Of a stretch of 7,890 bases of DNA, positions 6,315-7,890 are shown piece by piece (within the stretch, counting starts at the first letter, position 1; each line of letters starts with the position of its first letter). Under the pieces are notes generated by a model, which saw nothing but the letters and a program-made list of their open reading frames with translations, had not been told where the DNA came from and ran no database searches. This DNA comes from Dehalococcoidia bacterium (GTDB lineage: Bacteria; Chloroflexota; Dehalococcoidia; Dehalococcoidales; DAOWLH01): positions 1-7,890 of the forward strand of contig DAOWLH010000001.1 in the NCBI GenBank assembly GCA_030643515.1. Direction: 5' to 3'. A program made the translations under genes and the position numbers.

Positions 6315-6728
6315 AGCAATAACAGCCGTCCCGGTCAGCGTCTTTTCGCCGCTTTCTTTCTCTATCCAGATGCTGGCTGTAACCAGGTATTGCCCGTCTT
6401 TAATATCCTTTTTAGTAACGATGCCCCGGCAGGTCAGGGTATCACCGGGGAAGTTCATCCCTTTATAAGATAGAGACAGCTTTCTCAAGCTGCCTTCGTC
6501 CCCCATCCAGTCGGTCAGCATCTGCCCCAGAAAGCAGCCTGCCAGCTGCCCGTGGACAACAACGCCGGAGAGGCCCCGCTCAAGAGCGTAGTCTTTATCG
6601 TAGTGTATGGGATTATAGTCGCCGGAAGCACCGGCATACATCACCAGCTGGCGGGTCGTCGGCAGCTTTATCAGCGGCATGATTTCTCCACCCACGGCCA
6701 CATCTTCATAATATATCTGCTGTTTCAC
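6294..6728 (-). CDS. MaoC-family hydratase/dehydratase, catalytic subunit
   Basis: This 144-aa single hot-dog domain protein of the MaoC/(R)-hydratase family (PF01575) carries the hydratase motif YAGASGDYNPIHYD (31-44), with the expected catalytic Asp37 and His42. GVVVHGQLAG follows (55-64), lining the acyl-thioester pocket. The family reversibly hydrates trans-2-enoyl-CoA (or ACP) to the (R)-3-hydroxyacyl form. The start is GTG at 6728-6726, and GAGGG (minus strand, 6738 to 6734) lies 5 nt upstream, overlapping the stop of the preceding gene. It is the second gene of a two-gene minus-strand operon, 9 bp after its partner, and the two products very likely form a heterodimer as HadB does with HadA. 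Its 3' end overlaps the convergent Fe-S protein gene by 21 bp. The substrate (fatty, aromatic or dicarboxylic acyl-CoA) is not determined. Confidence 0.88.
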   Translation of the reverse strand: MKQQIYYEDVAVGGEIMPLIKLPTTRQLVMYAGASGDYNPIHYDKDYALERGLSGVVVHGQLAGCFLGQMLTDWMGDEGSLRKLSLSYKGMNFPGDTLTCRGIVTKKDIKDGQYLVTASIWIEKESGEKTLTGTAVIALPTCGR

Positions 6729-6737
6729 GTTTTCCCT

Positions 6738-7190
6738 CTAGTAAATGATGGCCATCTGACGGCAGCGGGCCACCGCCTCTTGCTTCTGATTGTGGTAGCT
6801 CATGTCGAAAGTGACAAACAGCATGTTACCCATTTTTCCCGGCCGCTCCCGGGCATTGGCGATTCTGGCTGTCACCGTGATGGTATCTCCCGGCTTTATC
6901 GTTAAATAGGTCTCCAGATCGGTACTGCCGTGAAGAACCGTCACCGATGGCTCCGCGGCAAGAGCCTGCACAACCTGTTCAAAGCCCAGTACCAGGGCAA
7001 AAGTGGGTGGGGCAACAATGTCGCCGTAGCTGCTTTTAGCAGCGTATTTGCCATCCTGCCACAGGGGGTTGGAGTCGCCAAGGGCCTGGGCAAAGCGCCA
7101 AATCATCCCCTTTTCCACCTCATATACCCGTGGTGGCCGTTCCACGCCAACCTGTTCCTTCAGCTTTTCTATCAGGGCCTCAACAGCCAT
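6738..7190 (-). CDS. MaoC N-terminal/FAS1-type dehydratase subunit (HadA-like)
   Basis: The 150-aa hot-dog protein matches the MaoC_dehydrat_N (PF13452) type. It has EVEKGMIWRFAQALGDSNPLW (24-44), DIVAPPTFALVL (57-68), and the strand LETYLTIKPGDTITVTARI (92-110) followed by a partner-facing C-terminal strand. The hydratase motif is present but degenerate: G38-D39-x-N41-P42 is kept, while the catalytic His is Trp44. That fits the role of a substrate-holding, non-catalytic partner such as mycobacterial HadA or HadC. ATG 7190 is preceded by GGGAG (minus strand, 7202 to 7198) with 7-nt spacing. It is the first gene of the operon, with a predicted promoter at 7218-7247. The product is probably obligatorily paired with the downstream MaoC subunit. 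Confidence 0.87.
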   Translation of the reverse strand: MAVEALIEKLKEQVGVERPPRVYEVEKGMIWRFAQALGDSNPLWQDGKYAAKSSYGDIVAPPTFALVLGFEQVVQALAAEPSVTVLHGSTDLETYLTIKPGDTITVTARIANARERPGKMGNMLFVTFDMSYHNQKQEAVARCRQMAIIY

Positions 7191-7217
7191 TCAACAACTC
7201 CCAAAACAAATCAGGCC

Positions 7218-7247
7218 AGTCTAGCCCAGTTCGGTAAAAAGTGTCAA
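7218..7247 (-). promoter_or_regulatory. Promoter of the MaoC operon
   Basis: On the minus strand a perfect TTGACA (7247 to 7242) is followed after 18 bp by TAGACT (7223 to 7218), a 4/6 -10 match. The predicted start is the A at 7211, giving a leader of about 20 nt that includes the GGGAG ribosome binding site. The layout is the same as that of the promoters found at 38-67 and 93-122. Confidence 0.55.
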
Positions 7248-7251
7248 GGCA

Positions 7252-7272
7252 AACGGCCCTCACCAGGCCGTT
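7252..7272. promoter_or_regulatory. Perfect inverted repeat between divergent promoters
   Basis: AACGGCC (7252-7258) and GGCCGTT (7266-7272) are perfect 7-bp complementary arms around a 7-nt spacer. The repeat lies upstream of the predicted minus-strand start and upstream of the plus-strand -10 box, so it would not be in either transcript, which argues against a terminator. It covers the expected -35 region of the ABC promoter and sits 4 bp from the MaoC -35 box. It could be an operator or activator site for both directions. The regulator is unknown. Confidence 0.45.
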
Positions 7273-7280
7273 CCTTGTTA

Positions 7281-7289
7281 TGTTATAAT
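7281..7289 (+). promoter_or_regulatory. Extended -10 promoter of the ABC transporter gene
   Basis: TGTTATAAT (7281-7289) is a perfect extended -10 element (TG-n-TATAAT). No recognisable -35 hexamer is found 16-18 bp upstream, where the inverted repeat at 7252-7272 lies instead. Transcription would start near G7296, about 25 nt before the TTG start codon. Confidence 0.55.
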
Positions 7290-7320
7290 GCACCAGCTAC
7301 CATTCATTAAAGGAGAGGTA

Positions 7321-7890
7321 TTGGCCAACCAGAGCACCGAGCTAAACCGGCCGCTGGATGACTCCTTTGCCATCCAGACGTTTAAACTCAGCAGGATGTT
7401 CGGCAGCCGCATCGCCGTGGACGGCATTGACCTTGACATCAAGAAAGGCGAGCTTTTCGCCCTGCTGGGGCCCAACGGGGCCGGCAAAACAACCACCATC
7501 AACATGCTCAACTGCCTGCTCAAGCCAAGCGGTGGCACGGCCAGGGTAATGGGCCATGATATCAACCTGAATTCCTACAAGGTTAAGGAAACCATCGGTG
7601 TCTCACCCCAGGAGACCACTCTCTCTGAACACTTAAACTCACTGGAAAACCTTAACCTTATCGGTCTCTTACACGGCATTGAGCCGAAGAGGCTGAAAAA
7701 CTGGTCCCCGCTGATGCTGGAGACAATGGGGCTTTCCGATAGGGCCAAAGAGCAGGTAAGGAAGTTCTCCGGCGGTATGAAGCGCCGCTTAAATATCGCC
7801 ATGGCGCTGATACACAACCCGCCGATTATCATCCTCGACGAGCCTACCCTCGGCCTCGACCCGCAGGCACGCCGGGCGGTATGGGAATAC
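7321..7890 (+). CDS. ABC transporter ATP-binding protein, 3' end outside window
   Basis: The first 190 codons of an ABC ATPase of the ABC-2/DrrA-like export type are present, and the frame is open to the window end. It has the Walker A motif GPNGAGKT (50-57), Q-loop Gln97 (GVSPQE), signature FSGGMKRR (149-156), Walker B IIILDEP (169-175) with catalytic Glu174, and D-loop LGLD (177-180). The family couples ATP hydrolysis to export of drugs, lipids or polysaccharides through a separate membrane permease, probably encoded next downstream. I chose TTG 7321 because AGGAGAGG (7311-7318) lies immediately upstream; the first in-frame ATG would remove the first beta-strand. The substrate cannot be told. 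It is transcribed divergently from the MaoC operon from an extended -10 promoter. Confidence 0.92.
   Translation, partial: MANQSTELNRPLDDSFAIQTFKLSRMFGSRIAVDGIDLDIKKGELFALLGPNGAGKTTTINMLNCLLKPSGGTARVMGHDINLNSYKVKETIGVSPQETTLSEHLNSLENLNLIGLLHGIEPKRLKNWSPLMLETMGLSDRAKEQVRKFSGGMKRRLNIAMALIHNPPIIILDEPTLGLDPQARRAVWEY

Noticed and set aside
6552..6905. 117-aa plus-strand open frame opposite the MaoC pair
   Set aside because: It spans the junction of two recognised minus-strand genes and has no domain signature or upstream ribosome binding site.
7252..7272. Inverted repeat as an intrinsic terminator
   Set aside because: No gene ends next to it; it lies between two divergent starts and is not followed by a T-run on either strand.

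Overview
The window looks like part of the chromosome of an anaerobic bacterium. It is moderately GC-rich and gene-dense, with short overlaps or gaps between co-oriented genes and frequent TTG/GTG starts. The protein set is TldD/TldE, a PAC2-family protein, a HEAT-repeat protein, a YgbA-type Cys-rich protein, a QueG-like Fe-S protein and a split MaoC dehydratase. Together these suggest Chloroflexota, perhaps Dehalococcoidia. That assignment is inference from gene content and protein style, not from a marker gene. There is no rRNA, tRNA, CRISPR array, insertion sequence or phage gene.

Layout. Positions 1-160 are non-coding. They hold two back-to-back promoters and a perfect inverted repeat. 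A tightly packed plus-strand run follows: tldD (161-1537), tldE (1537-2841), a PAC2-family gene (2861-3658), a HEAT-repeat gene (3642-4628), a GNAT acetyltransferase (4615-5136) and a small Cys-rich YgbA_NO-type gene (5150-5524). Overlaps are 1, 17 and 14 bp and gaps are 13-19 bp, so this reads as one operon. After a 67-bp gap with a TATAAT box comes a QueG-like [4Fe-4S] protein (5592-6314). It converges on, and overlaps by 21 bp, a minus-strand two-gene operon (7190 down to 6294). That operon encodes a FAS1/MaoC-N-type subunit and a catalytic MaoC hydratase subunit. A divergent control region (7191-7320) with promoters on both strands and a second inverted repeat separates it from the start of a plus-strand ABC transporter ATPase gene, which is cut by the window end.

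How the genes may work together. TldD/TldE form a metalloprotease that trims unfolded or modified peptides. PAC2 proteins are related to proteasome-assembly chaperones, and HEAT-repeat proteins are scaffolds. The first four genes could therefore be a proteolysis/assembly module, though this is a hypothesis from operon structure. The MaoC pair should form a heterodimeric (R)-hydratase/dehydratase acting on acyl thioesters, comparable in design to HadAB. The ABC ATPase is of the drug/lipid/polysaccharide-export type.

The most notable local findings are three. The PAC2 gene appears to start at a non-canonical ATT codon behind a near-perfect ribosome binding site. Three intergenic promoters share the same TTGACA-N18-TA(A/G) design. 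Each divergent control region carries a perfect 7-bp dyad placed where an operator would sit.
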